NCBI GenBank assembly: GCA_050176585.1
Contig: JBFXHX010000065.1
Coordinates: 1-16,415 of the forward strand
From: CAYYWP01 sp050176585
GTDB taxonomy: Bacteria > Desulfobacterota > Binatia > HRBIN30 > CADEER01
DNA: 16,415 nt
Direction: 5' to 3'
A model generated the notes under the pieces. The model did no database searches. It was not told the origin of the DNA and worked only from the letters and a program-made list of their open reading frames with translations. Below are positions 1 through 8,110 of this stretch, piece after piece; positions within the stretch are counted from its first letter, which is position 1, and each line of letters begins with the position of its first letter. The position numbers were made by a program, and so were the translations under genes.

Positions 1-404
1 GAGCCGGAGCACGCTCGGCCGAGGGCGTCCCACGGCAACAACGCGCACCGGATGCGAACCCGGTATTGACGCACGGCGCGCAACGCTTCGAGCGACCCCA
101 GGGGCGGGTCCTCGCCGTCCTCGAGCATCGAGGCAACTCGCGTCCGCAGCTCGGCGATCTCTTCTTTGGTATGCCCCCTGATCGCATCGGTCATCAGCGA
201 AGCCGAAGCCTTTCCGACCGCGCACAATTCTCCATCGAAACGCGCGTCGGCGATCTTCTGGCCGCCGAGCTTGAGATAGATGTTTACTTCGTCACCGCAC
301 AGTGGGTTGGCGGCGGTCCCGGTGGCCTCTGGATCGGCGAGGCGGCCCCAGTTGTGCGGTGCCTTGACGTGCGCCATCAACTCGCCGTCGTAAATGTCTC
401 CCAC
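1..404 (-). CDS. sufU: SufU/NifU-like iron-sulfur cluster scaffold protein (3' end cut by window edge)
   Basis: Reading the minus strand from a GTG at 404 gives about 134 residues, beginning GDIYDGELMAHVKAPHNWGR, open to the window edge. This matches the SufU/IscU-type family: an N-terminal DIY...H...P.N.GRL segment, NPLCGDEV (first Cys plus the conserved Asp), ELCAVGKASASLM (second Cys) and RIRCALLPWDAL (third Cys and the C-terminal LPW signature). All three cluster or zinc-binding Cys are present. Such proteins accept sulfur from a SufS-type desulfurase and scaffold or relay sulfur for Fe-S cluster assembly in the cytoplasm. The start is uncertain: a GGGGAGG lies only 2 nt before GTG 404, and GTG 419 or ATG 377 are alternatives. 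Upstream lies an outer-membrane protein gene rather than sufS, so any suf partners must be left of the window or elsewhere. Confidence 0.85.
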   Translation of the reverse strand, partial: MGDIYDGELMAHVKAPHNWGRLADPEATGTAANPLCGDEVNIYLKLGGQKIADARFDGELCAVGKASASLMTDAIRGHTKEEIAELRTRVASMLEDGEDPPLGSLEALRAVRQYRVRIRCALLPWDALGRACSG

Positions 405-451
405 GTCCTCCCCTCGCACACCCCGCCCGACATGTTGCAGTTGCGCGCCAC

Positions 452-484
452 GGCGGGCGGCGGGAATTGCTCCCGCCACCCGCC
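452..484 (-). terminator. GC-rich hairpin downstream of the DUF1302-like gene
   Basis: The arms 452-465 and 471-484 pair over 14 positions with a single C/A mismatch (458/478) and a 5-nt loop. The hairpin lies about 20 bp past the stop codon of the outer-membrane protein gene and before the sufU-like start. No U-tract follows on either strand, so this is a terminator-like or mRNA-stabilising hairpin rather than a textbook intrinsic terminator. Confidence 0.45.
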
Positions 485-504
485 CGCGGCTCGCGATCTG
501 GTGT

Positions 505-1762
505 TTAGAACGTCCACTTGAACTCCGTGAAGATCACGTCGTTCTCGCCGAACTGCCCGAAGAACGAACTGCTCGGGCCCCAGATTTGGTTGGTGCCGAC
601 ACGCGCACTAAGCGCGGTGGTGAAGTTGTATCCGACCACGGCGCGGAACCACGTCGCCATGTTCTCGAACTCCGCCAAGCCGAAGAGCTCGACGTGCAGC
701 ACCTTGCCGGGCAGGAAATCGTTGAACATGAACAGCGTGGTGATCGTGCGCTGTTGCTGACGCATGCCTTTGAACAGGTTGTACTGTCCGAGCTCGATCC
801 AGCCACGCTTGCCGCAACCGGGTTGGTTTGCGCACGCCTGGCTGTCGAGTTTCGTGTACGCGCCTTTTCCCGGCTTATCAATCGTCCAGTCCTGCCAGAT
901 CTGCCAGGAGGTGAACCACGGCGTGCCAATGATATTGCGCGGCGCCAGGTACAGGTATTGGTCGAGACCGAGCATGAACGTAGTGTTGTCGGTCCGCCCC
1001 ACCTGCAGAGAGGGGTCGTAGTAGAAGTTGCCGAAGTTGTACGACGCCTCGCCGCGGAACGCCGTGCCTTCGAACTGCCCGGGTAGCCAGAGCAGCGCTT
1101 TGTCGAACGAAAAGCCGACGAAGCTGTAGCGTCTCGATTCGAAGTTGATGCCGCCCGTCGTGCCGCCACCCGGCCTGGGGAGCCGCGGCCCGGCAACGTC
1201 GATCGCCAAGCCGGCGTCACTGCGATGGCGGAGCACGTATAGCGGCACGCGGTTGAACAGATAGCCGTAGTGCAGCGAGTAGGTGAAGTCGTTGAATGGC
1301 TCGCCGAGGCCCTCGCTGACGCTACCGCGCCACCGGAGGAAAACCTCGGACTGCTCGAAGAAGCTGCCGTTCTGATTCCACTGGTAAGGATGGAAGAAGT
1401 TTGGCTGGTTGTAGAGGAACTTCTGCGTGTTGATGACCTGATCGGCGAAGTCGACGACGTTGAGCGTCCACGGGTGCTGACCGGCCTCTTGCGCGGTGAA
1501 GCCCGGGATGCGCGACGGGACGTACTGCATGTTCCAGAGGACCTGCAGCTCTTTCGAAGCGCCCGGTATCCAGTCCCANNNNNNNNNNNNNNNNNNNNNN
1601 NNNNNNNNNNNNNNNNNNNNNNNNNNNNNNNNNNNNNNNNNNNNNNNNNNNNNNNNNNNNNNNNNNNNNNNNNNNNNNGCGGGCATGTGCGGCAGCCGCG
1701 AACGTCACAGCGGCTAGGACAGCGATGAAACATTGGTGAGCGGTCCTTCGTAGTTGAGTCAT
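505..1762 (-). CDS. DUF1302-like outer-membrane beta-barrel protein, interrupted by assembly gap
   Basis: The 3' part (1578-508) encodes 357 residues rich in alternating aromatic/hydrophobic strands and ends EFKWTF. A terminal Phe preceded by alternating residues is typical of BAM-inserted outer-membrane barrels. The 5' part (1762-1679) encodes a signal peptide: MTQLRRTAHQ, a hydrophobic core FIAVLAAVTFAAA, then an AHA cleavage site. A 100-N gap separates them and puts the two parts in different frames; the real gap must be a multiple of 3 if this is one gene. I chose ATG 1762 because GGGGGG lies 6 nt upstream; ATG 1798 and 1792 are alternatives. The neighbour is a DUF1329-like gene, and DUF1302/DUF1329 pairs are common in hydrophobic-compound and steroid degraders, suggesting envelope transport of a hydrophobic substrate. 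Assignment to DUF1302 rests on barrel character plus this pairing; another porin-like family is possible. Confidence 0.65.
1579..1678. other. Assembly gap (100 N)
   Basis: Exactly 100 N, the conventional placeholder for a scaffold gap of unknown length. It falls inside the outer-membrane protein gene between its signal peptide and its barrel. Confidence 0.98.
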
Positions 1763-1840
1763 CCTAAGCCCCCCAATCCTTTTGGTATTCATCCCCACTA
1801 CCTTTTGACCTTAGAAGTCGCTCGATGGACTCTTCATCGC

Positions 1841-1875
1841 TCTATTGCCAGCGCTTGGGGTCGTCTGGCAATAGA
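1841..1875 (-). terminator. 11-bp perfect inverted repeat between the DUF1329-like and DUF1302-like genes
   Basis: TCTATTGCCAG (1841-1851) and CTGGCAATAGA (1865-1875) are perfect reverse complements around a 13-nt loop. The repeat begins 12 nt after the stop codon of the DUF1329-like gene and lies about 80 bp before the outer-membrane protein start. No U-tract follows, so it could be a processing or stability hairpin that sets differential expression of the two genes, a weak terminator, or an operator. Confidence 0.5.
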
Positions 1876-1886
1876 TCAGCAAAAGT

Positions 1887-3158
1887 TTACTCCCAAAACA
1901 GAATTTTACGCACGGGCTCTTTGGTTAAGTTCTCCACGTTGACGATATCGCGCGGCATGTTCGGATAATCGATCCAGAACTTTTCGATGTACCACGACAT
2001 GGTGAAGCCGCTCTTCATGTCGACGAAGTGCTCGCCGCCCCAAATCGTCTGCCAGTCCTCTAGTTTGTCCTTCGGACTCTCTTCATTCGCCCCCTGGAAA
2101 CTAGTGTTCTGGAGCCGGGAATCTTCATTGCAGATCGGCCGCCGCACCCTGCGCGTGCGCACGAGATCGCCGTTCGAATCGAAGAGATCCTCGCTCCAGC
2201 AGGTGCCCGACTTGATGCCGCAGATGTTCACCTTCTTTGCGTACCAGTACGAATCCGAGTGCGGGTGCTGCTCGTAAATTCGGCACGGCTCGCCGACACC
2301 ATCGATGCCGATGTTGATCCGCTCGCCCTCGGTGTTCATCGAGTAGCCCATCTTCCCATCGGGCTCCCCTTTGTACAGCACGTAGCCGGTCACCTTGTAA
2401 TCGATGTCCGGGAACGGCTTCACTTGCGGGAAGTCCTCCCAACGGCCGATGGTGCCGGGGATGACGTCCTGGCGCGCCGCCGCCGGCAGGCGACGGATCT
2501 TGCGGCTGGATGGCGTGTACAGAAATTCCTCGTTGAACCGGTCGCCGAAGAAGATCGTCGTATTGATCCCCAGTCCGCGGTAATCGTCCGGCTCGACGAA
2601 GATGAAGCTGTACTTCGCCCGCACCTTGCCGACCTGATCCGGCGGCAAGCCGCGCGGATCCCGGCGATAGGCACGGCACCACTCAAAGAGCCGCTTGTTG
2701 CGCGCCACACCGTCCGGCGAGGTCAGGTCCACCGCCCACACCGTGATGTAGTTCGCGCCATACTCGTTGAAATCGTACGGCGTCCACATGCGGTCGTGCA
2801 CCTCGGCGCCGCTGTAGTTAAGCCGTTCCGCAATCGTGTGTTCCCAGGGGAACGGCAGATCGGGCTGAATCCAGCGATCGTACACCGCCGGCCCCTGCTC
2901 CTTGAGGCTCTTCGTGTGCCACGGCTTCGGCTCCCACACCATGCTCTCGTCGCCCCAGGACACGTTGAAGGTGCCCGGCTTCTCGCCCGGCGTGATCTTG
3001 TACGGCTTGCCGGCGATCATCTGCATGTAGTCCTTGCCGACCACCTGCTTGGCCTCGTTCTCGGCCTGCGGGTCCGTGGCGGGATACGCATATGCAGCGC
3101 CGGCGGTAATCAACATCCCCGTGATCACGCCAGCGCGCAGCCATCGATCTGTACCCAT
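1887..3158 (-). CDS. DUF1329-like secreted (periplasmic) protein
   Basis: This encodes 423 residues with an N-terminal signal peptide (GTDRWLRAGVITGMLITAGA, cleavage near AYA). The mature protein resembles DUF1329 proteins, which are related to the LolA/LolB lipoprotein-carrier fold. It contains a FLYTPSSRKIRRLPAA segment near residue 215, like the family's YLY.P..RRVRR.P motif, followed by long beta-rich stretches ending EPVRKILFWE. About five Cys (including NICGIKSGTC) suggest disulfides in the periplasm. ATG 3158 is supported by AGAGGAGG 5 nt upstream. It sits directly upstream of a DUF1302-like barrel gene, and together they may move or bind a hydrophobic molecule across the envelope; the substrate is unknown. 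The family call comes from motif resemblance only. Confidence 0.6.
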   Translation of the reverse strand: MGTDRWLRAGVITGMLITAGAAYAYPATDPQAENEAKQVVGKDYMQMIAGKPYKITPGEKPGTFNVSWGDESMVWEPKPWHTKSLKEQGPAVYDRWIQPDLPFPWEHTIAERLNYSGAEVHDRMWTPYDFNEYGANYITVWAVDLTSPDGVARNKRLFEWCRAYRRDPRGLPPDQVGKVRAKYSFIFVEPDDYRGLGINTTIFFGDRFNEEFLYTPSSRKIRRLPAAARQDVIPGTIGRWEDFPQVKPFPDIDYKVTGYVLYKGEPDGKMGYSMNTEGERINIGIDGVGEPCRIYEQHPHSDSYWYAKKVNICGIKSGTCWSEDLFDSNGDLVRTRRVRRPICNEDSRLQNTSFQGANEESPKDKLEDWQTIWGGEHFVDMKSGFTMSWYIEKFWIDYPNMPRDIVNVENLTKEPVRKILFWE

Positions 3159-3213
3159 TTTTCCTCCTCTAATCTGGTTGCGTGAAAGCTAATACCCCCT
3201 GTTGCAGTTGCCT

Positions 3214-4515
3214 TTACTGTGAATACCGATTGCCACTAGCCGTCTGGCGCTCGGCGTCTTCTTGACGTGCCCGCCAGTCTGCCACCGAGAAACGGTTGCG
3301 GCGGGGCCGGGACGCGCTGAGGGCGCGAAGTTGCGCGGCCATTTCCCAGAGGCTGTGCACGTCGTGCGCGGGCGCGAGCACGTCGATATAGCGCAGCGCC
3401 ATCGCCATGCCGCGGGCGGTGGGCGCATATCCTTCGAGGTGTGAGAGCGGATTGAGCCAGAAGATCGCTCGGGAGCGCCGCCGGAGCATCTCGAGCGCTT
3501 GGCCGAGCACCTCCGGCTCGCCAGCATCGAGCCCATCGCTGAGGATGATGACGATAGTTTCGTCGTTCAGCAGTGAGGCGTCGCGCGATTGCAGAAACTG
3601 ATTGAGACATGCGCCGATCTGGGTGCCGCCGCCGCAATCCGGGACGCGCAACTTCAGCTTGTTCCAGCTCTCCTCGAACCACAGGCGTGTGACGCGCACG
3701 AGCTCCGTGGCGAAGAGGTAGACCTCCACGTGCCAGAGCTTGCGCAGCACCGCGGCCGAGAAGTGCAGAAAGAACTGCGCATACTCATCCATCGACCGGC
3801 TGACGTCGCAGAACACGAGCAATCGGGTTCGCGTCACCCGGTGCGTCCGCCGCGGCAGTTCCACCGGCGTACCGCCGTAGCGCAGGCTCTGCCGCATCAT
3901 GCTGCGCAGATCCAGCTTGGATCCCGTCTGGCATCGACGCCAGCGGCGCGACCGGCGGGTGGCCAGCAATGGCGTGAGCGCGCGTGTCAATCGCTCGATC
4001 TCGGCGACTTCCGCCGCGTCGCCGCCGGCGCGTCGCTCGGCGACGCCCATGCCGGTCGCGGCGGCTCGGCTGGTGCCCATCTCCACGTCCGCCTCGTCGG
4101 CGAGGGACACACCGGAAGAGCCGACGAACTGTCCCCCCTGGGCGCCGTCGCGCTCAGGGGCGCCGTCGGGATCAGCGGCCGATTTGCCGAGGCGACGGGC
4201 GTCGACTGGCCGGTTGGGAAACGCCTCGGTCGCTTGTTGCCCCTCCGGGTTCGGCGGCGCGATTTGCCAGAACGTGTTGAACAGGTACGTGTAGAGCGGA
4301 AAATCCTCCGGTCGGTGGATCAGCGCGATGCGCAACGCCGTGCGAAAATCCTGCCGGTTCGTGATCTCAATTTCGCGCAGCGCGTCGAGCGCCGCGTGCG
4401 CGGCGCCGGCCGGCAAGCGGACGCCCCACACTCGGAGCAGGCGGCAGAAGCGGACCACCGCGCGCACCAGGTTCGTGTCGCGCGCCGCCATGTCGAGATG
4501 CCGCGCCCCTGGCAT
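3214..4515 (-). CDS. coxE: CoxE-like VWA-domain protein
   Basis: This encodes 433 residues from ATG 4515, which follows the coxD-like stop by 4 nt; ATG 4491 is an alternative. The N-terminal half is helical and has a low-complexity linker of about 90 residues (around 95-185). The C-terminal half is a von Willebrand factor A domain with a complete MIDAS: DVSRS at residues 237-241, the Thr of GGGTQIG, and the Asp of ILSDGLD. CoxE-type proteins work with the MoxR-class ATPase CoxD in post-translational maturation of the active site of CO dehydrogenase and related molybdenum hydroxylases (insertion of the bridging sulfur and metal). The order coxS-coxD-coxE agrees with that role. An in-frame extension to 4599 overlaps the ATPase gene and lacks family-like sequence, so I excluded it. 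Confidence 0.88.
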   Translation of the reverse strand: MPGARHLDMAARDTNLVRAVVRFCRLLRVWGVRLPAGAAHAALDALREIEITNRQDFRTALRIALIHRPEDFPLYTYLFNTFWQIAPPNPEGQQATEAFPNRPVDARRLGKSAADPDGAPERDGAQGGQFVGSSGVSLADEADVEMGTSRAAATGMGVAERRAGGDAAEVAEIERLTRALTPLLATRRSRRWRRCQTGSKLDLRSMMRQSLRYGGTPVELPRRTHRVTRTRLLVFCDVSRSMDEYAQFFLHFSAAVLRKLWHVEVYLFATELVRVTRLWFEESWNKLKLRVPDCGGGTQIGACLNQFLQSRDASLLNDETIVIILSDGLDAGEPEVLGQALEMLRRRSRAIFWLNPLSHLEGYAPTARGMAMALRYIDVLAPAHDVHSLWEMAAQLRALSASRPRRNRFSVADWRARQEDAERQTASGNRYSQ

Positions 4516-4519
4516 ACCG

Positions 4520-5413
4520 CTAATCCGCCAGTGCCTGTTCCAACATCTGCGGCAGCGTCCGCTGGATGCGCTCGATATCGCGCGACGACTTGAGCACACA
4601 CCCGATGGTCGCGGCCACTGTCTCGGCCGAGAGGTGATCGCGGTGGAGCTCCATGAGTGCCATCCCCCAGTCGATGGTCTCGGCCACGCCGGGGCGTTTG
4701 TCGAGGTCCATCACGCGGAGGGCTTCCACAAATCGGCAGATCTGGCGCGCCAACGCCGTCTCGATACCCGGCACCTTGTTCTTGATGATCTGCAGCTCTT
4801 TTTCGAGCGTCGGATACCCGATCCACAGATAGAGGCACCGGCGCTTGAGTGCGTCACCGAGCTCGCGGACGCGGTTCGAGGTCAGCACCACGTACGGGCG
4901 ATGCTGGGCGCGGATGACGCCGAGCTCGGGTATCGACACCTGGTACTCGGACAGCATCTCGAGGAGAAAGGCTTCGAACTCCTCGTCGGCCCGATCGATC
5001 TCATCGACCAGCAGCACCGGGCTCTGCGATTCGTGACGCAGGGCCTGCAGCAAGGGGCGAGAGAGCAGGTACGGCTCGCTGAAGATCGCCGCCTCGGTCT
5101 CCGCGGTCGTGTGCGCGGAATGCTCGTCTAGCCGAATGTGGAGGATCTGCTTCGCGTAGTTCCATTCGTAGAGGGCCGAGGACACGTCCAGGCCCTCGTA
5201 GCATTGCAGCCGGTAGAGCTTGGTGCCGAGCGCATCCGCCAGGGTCTTGGCGATCTCGGTCTTGCCCACGCCGGCGTAGCCCTCGACCAGAATGGGTCGA
5301 TAGAGCCGCGCCGCGAGGAACAGGGCCGTGGCGATCTCGCGATCCGCCACATAGCCCCGCCCCGCCAGCAGAGACTCGACGTCCTCGATGCGTTCAATGG
5401 TCGGCTTCGACAT
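4520..5413 (-). CDS. coxD: CoxD-like MoxR-family AAA+ ATPase
   Basis: This encodes 297 residues from ATG 5413; an in-frame GTG at 5434 is an alternative, and neither has a clear ribosome binding site. The AAA+ core shows Walker A GYAGVGKT at residues 45-52, Walker B VLLVDEIDRAD, a TSN sensor-1 and the LKRRCLYLWI stretch of the MoxR class. In carboxydotrophs CoxD is a membrane-associated chaperone ATPase that matures the [CuSMoO2] or Mo-sulfido site of the CoxL subunit, acting with the VWA protein CoxE. Here it lies 66 bp after coxS and 4 nt before coxE. The usual coxL gene between coxS and coxD is absent. Confidence 0.9.
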   Translation of the reverse strand: MSKPTIERIEDVESLLAGRGYVADREIATALFLAARLYRPILVEGYAGVGKTEIAKTLADALGTKLYRLQCYEGLDVSSALYEWNYAKQILHIRLDEHSAHTTAETEAAIFSEPYLLSRPLLQALRHESQSPVLLVDEIDRADEEFEAFLLEMLSEYQVSIPELGVIRAQHRPYVVLTSNRVRELGDALKRRCLYLWIGYPTLEKELQIIKNKVPGIETALARQICRFVEALRVMDLDKRPGVAETIDWGMALMELHRDHLSAETVAATIGCVLKSSRDIERIQRTLPQMLEQALAD

Positions 5414-5479
5414 TACGCGTCGGTGCCGCCACACATCCGCTGATCGGACGAGTCGATGAGCATCGGTGGTGCAGGCGCT

Positions 5480-5965
5480 TCATGCGCCTTTGGCCCGCAT
5501 CTGCTTCGCCGCTTCGCGTACGGAGGTCACGATGTTCTGATACCCCGTGCACCGGCAGAGATTCCCGGACAGGCCCTCGCGGATTTCCGCGTCGTCCTTC
5601 AACGGATACTTCTGGATGAGGTCGATCGCCGTCATCATCATGCCCGGCGTGCAGTAGCCGCACTGCAAGCCGTGATTGTCCCAGAAGGACTGCTGCAGCG
5701 GGTGAAGGTGCTCGGGATCGCCCAGCCCTTCGACAGTCTGGATCTCGCATCCGTCCGCCTGCACCGCGAAGGTCAGGCACGACCGCACGCTGTCGCCGTT
5801 CAGCAAGATCGTACAGGCCCCGCACACGCCGTGCTCACAGGCGTAATGGGTACCGGTCAGATTGAGGTGCTCGCGCAGGAAATCACCCAGCAGGAGGCGC
5901 GACTCGACCTCGCGCTCGTACGCCTTGCCATTCACGGTCACCTTGATCTTGTGCAATTCGCTCAT
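5480..5965 (-). CDS. coxS: CoxS-like [2Fe-2S] small subunit of a molybdenum hydroxylase
   Basis: This encodes 161 residues starting MSELHKIKVTVNGK at ATG 5965, with GAGGGAG 6 nt upstream. The N-terminal plant-ferredoxin-like domain has C43, C48, C51 and C63; the C-terminal four-helix domain has C102, C105, C137 and C139 (QCGYCTPG and CRCTG). All eight ligands for two [2Fe-2S] clusters are therefore intact. This subunit passes electrons from the Mo site to FAD in xanthine oxidase-family enzymes (CO dehydrogenase, xanthine, nicotinate, isoquinoline and similar hydroxylases). It follows the FAD subunit gene by 46 bp. The subunit type is certain, but the substrate cannot be read from it because specificity lies in the absent large subunit. 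Confidence 0.95.
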   Translation of the reverse strand: MSELHKIKVTVNGKAYEREVESRLLLGDFLREHLNLTGTHYACEHGVCGACTILLNGDSVRSCLTFAVQADGCEIQTVEGLGDPEHLHPLQQSFWDNHGLQCGYCTPGMMMTAIDLIQKYPLKDDAEIREGLSGNLCRCTGYQNIVTSVREAAKQMRAKGA

Positions 5966-6011
5966 GACTGCTCCCTCTCGTTTCACGTGTTCCGGTTACG
6001 GAAGGCGAATG

Positions 6012-6881
6012 TCACGCCTTGCCAGCGCGCTCAACGGCCGCCTTCAGGGCACGCTGGGTCAAGACGTCCACCAGGTGGCGGCGGAAATCGGCCGACGCGT
6101 GCACGTCGTTGGACGGATCCGCCGACTTCGCGGCAGCTGCCGCGGCCTTCTTGAGCAGCCCTTCGTCGAGTTGCTGACCCTTCAGTAGCCCCTCGGCTTC
6201 CGACGCCCGCAACGGATTCGGGCCGACGCCGGCCATGCTGATGCGCGCCTCGGCGCACTTGCCGCCGTTCATCGTCACCGTGGCGGCGACGGCCGCGAGC
6301 GCGAAGTCGCCTGGCCGGCGCGAGAGCTCCTCGAAGCCCCAACCGGTCTTGGCCGGAAGCTCCGGAATCCGCACCTCGGTCACCATCTCCCCGTCCTGCA
6401 CGGCGCTGGTCAGGTAAGTGACGAAGAAATCTTTCGCCTTGATGGTCCGACCGCCACCCGATGACTTCGTCTTGATTTCGGCATCGAGCAGGAGCGCGAT
6501 CATCGGGAACTCGGCCGCCGGATCGTTGTGCGCCAGGCTGCCACCGAACGTACCGCGGTTGCGAATCGCGAGGTGTCCGACCTGCTTCGCCGCCGCGGCG
6601 AGGATCGGGAACCGCTCAGCGATGACCGGGGAGGTCTCGACCGTGCGATGCCGCACGAGCGTGCCGATCGTCAGCGCGCCCTTGTCCGATTTGATGCCGT
6701 CGAGACCGCCGATGCGGTTGATGTCCACGAGCACCTTGGGACGCGCGAGCCGGAAATTCAGCATCGGCGTCAGGCTCTGACCGCCGGCCAACACCTTGGC
6801 GTCGCCCGCGTGCTGCGCGAGATGACTCACCGCTTCGTCGACGGACCGGGCGGCAACGTACTTAAAGACTGGTGGCTTCAT
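6012..6881 (-). CDS. coxM: CoxM-like FAD-binding medium subunit of a molybdenum hydroxylase
   Basis: This encodes 289 residues, the usual length for the family. FAD-binding signatures are visible: AGGQS at residues 32-36, LTIGTLVRH, and RGTFGGSLAHNDPAAE near 110. The C-terminal CO_deh_flav_C domain follows. The start ATG 6881 has GGGGAG about 7 nt upstream. In the holoenzyme this subunit takes electrons from the CoxS Fe-S clusters and delivers them to quinone, NAD or oxygen. The order is coxG-coxM-coxS, with coxDE following. The 138-bp region upstream contains two small perfect palindromes, so coxM may have its own promoter or control site. Confidence 0.95.
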   Translation of the reverse strand: MKPPVFKYVAARSVDEAVSHLAQHAGDAKVLAGGQSLTPMLNFRLARPKVLVDINRIGGLDGIKSDKGALTIGTLVRHRTVETSPVIAERFPILAAAAKQVGHLAIRNRGTFGGSLAHNDPAAEFPMIALLLDAEIKTKSSGGGRTIKAKDFFVTYLTSAVQDGEMVTEVRIPELPAKTGWGFEELSRRPGDFALAAVAATVTMNGGKCAEARISMAGVGPNPLRASEAEGLLKGQQLDEGLLKKAAAAAAKSADPSNDVHASADFRRHLVDVLTQRALKAAVERAGKA

Positions 6882-6907
6882 TTAATACTCCCCTTGCCCA
6901 GGCGCAT

Positions 6908-6924
6908 GGTCGGACAATCCGACC
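6908..6924. repeat. Perfect 7-bp inverted repeat upstream of coxM
   Basis: GGTCGGA-CAA-TCCGACC lies 27 bp upstream of the coxM start codon. It is either an operator for a dimeric regulator or a small hairpin in the coxM leader. No cognate regulator can be named. Confidence 0.5.
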
Positions 6925-6989
6925 GCTGCGCGCGCCATTGGTTTGCCGGCTGATCACTCGGCCATGCGCTCCCGCAATATCACCAAGCA

Positions 6990-7004
6990 CGTGACCGAGT
7001 CACG
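6990..7004. repeat. Perfect 6-bp inverted repeat in the coxG-coxM intergenic region
   Basis: CGTGAC-CGA-GTCACG lies 15 bp downstream of the coxG stop codon. It shares the 3-nt-spacer layout of the 6908-6924 palindrome but not its sequence. It could be a weak hairpin between the cistrons or a binding site. Confidence 0.4.
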
Positions 7005-7019
7005 CCTTGGACCCGTTTG

Positions 7020-7574
7020 CTATCGAGGGGCAGTCTCGCCGCGCCCGAACAGCCGCTGCAGGAAGGCGCGCACCATCCCGAGCACCATGCGGAACCCGAA
7101 CGTCGCAGCGCCTACCGGCTTGTGGGGCTTGTTCGCACCGCCCTGCATCTCCCGCTCGAACGACTCGAACAACTCGCGAAGCATCGCCTTGGTCACGCCT
7201 TCCATCATGCGCTGCCCGACGCCGGCGATGGTTCCGCCCACTTGCGCCGAGCCCTTCGCGTTCACCCGCGTCCCCGCCCCCTCATCTACAAGCGTCATGA
7301 GTGCTTCGCCCTTCGCCCAGCCGGGGGCGCCCTTGCCCTCTCCGCGCAGCCGATAGCTGTTCGGGAACTGTTTGTCGACGATTTCGACCGTTCCCGAATA
7401 CATGCCCTTGACCGTGGGGACGCCTAGCTTGATCAACACCGCGAACCGATCTTCGCCGATGGGTTCGAACTTCTCGACGCCTGGCAGCACGCGCGCCAAG
7501 CATTCGGTGTCGAGCAACACGTCCCAGACCTGCTTCCGGGGGTAAGGAAGGTAATGAGAGTACTCTACCTGCAC
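7020..7574 (-). CDS. coxG: CoxG-like SRPBCC-fold protein
   Basis: This encodes 184 residues from GTG 7574, with GGAGG 6 nt upstream. The CoxG family of the SRPBCC/Bet v1 superfamily is recognised by the N-terminal PYPRKQVWDVLLDTECLARVLPG, the central GAPGWAKGEA and the AQVGGTIAGVGQRM stretch. The last 40 or so residues form a hydrophobic/basic amphipathic segment (FRMVLGMVRAFLQRLFGRG) that could bind membrane; CoxG is known to recruit CO dehydrogenase to the membrane quinone pool and a mycobacterial homologue binds menaquinone. It stands just upstream of coxM and coxS, suggesting this Mo-hydroxylase also donates electrons to quinones. Confidence 0.88.
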   Translation of the reverse strand: MQVEYSHYLPYPRKQVWDVLLDTECLARVLPGVEKFEPIGEDRFAVLIKLGVPTVKGMYSGTVEIVDKQFPNSYRLRGEGKGAPGWAKGEALMTLVDEGAGTRVNAKGSAQVGGTIAGVGQRMMEGVTKAMLRELFESFEREMQGGANKPHKPVGAATFGFRMVLGMVRAFLQRLFGRGETAPR

Positions 7575-7706
7575 GTCGAACCTCCAGCCGTCACGTTTAC
7601 GGCGTGGCTTCGGCGTCGAGTCGCTGCCCGCGCGTAGCGCAGCGGTCGGCTCGAACGCTCTGTATTCCGTTACTCTGCATGGGGTGTATAGTTCCGCTCC
7701 GCCGCG

Positions 7707-8024
7707 TCATCCCGGTGAGGAGCTGCGCGTCGCCCGCGAATCGCCCTCCGTCTGGCCCGCCATCAATCCGCCTAAAAAGTTGACCACCAGCGGCCGGATT
7801 TGGATGCGACTCGACGCGAGCACATATGGATCGTTCTGCAACAGCGCCAGCGCGTCGTTCGTCGATGCCGCCTCCAGGACCATTAGGCTGCCGGAATCGC
7901 CGAACGTACCCTCCAACAGAAGTTGCCCATCGCGCAAGAGCGATTCCAAGAAGACTTGCCGCTCCATATCAAAGAAATCGCCGCGACGCTCCGGTAGCGC
8001 CCTTACGAGAGCCGCGAACAGCAT
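7707..8024 (-). CDS. YciI-like (dimeric alpha-beta barrel) small protein
   Basis: This encodes 105 residues starting MLFAALVRALPERR, with GGGGAG 10 nt before ATG 8024. The pattern (LFAALV strand, a long helix, GQLLLEGTFGDSGSLMVLEA strands, then DALALLQNDPYVLASS) matches YCII-domain proteins with a ferredoxin-like fold. The family's usual N-terminal Arg-His active-site pair is not evident, so it may bind a small molecule rather than catalyse. It lies between the NCS1 permease and coxG, 132 bp from coxG, and may be the first gene of the cox-type transcript. Its function in this locus is unknown. Confidence 0.65.
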   Translation of the reverse strand: MLFAALVRALPERRGDFFDMERQVFLESLLRDGQLLLEGTFGDSGSLMVLEAASTNDALALLQNDPYVLASSRIQIRPLVVNFLGGLMAGQTEGDSRATRSSSPG

Positions 8025-8110
8025 GCTTTACGATCTCCCCATCGTTAGAGATTCGCCCGAAGCGCTACTCCAACTGCACGGCCGATGCCAACCGCCGCCT
8101 TTGCATACGC

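Noticed and set aside
66..1086. Plus-strand open frames over the first kilobase
   Set aside because: The minus strand there encodes clear SufU-like and outer-membrane barrel proteins; the plus frames are shadows.
2259..4593. Plus-strand open frames of about 308 and 334 residues (2259-3185 and 3589-4593)
   Set aside because: They mirror the DUF1329-like and coxE genes and show no family motifs or ribosome binding sites.
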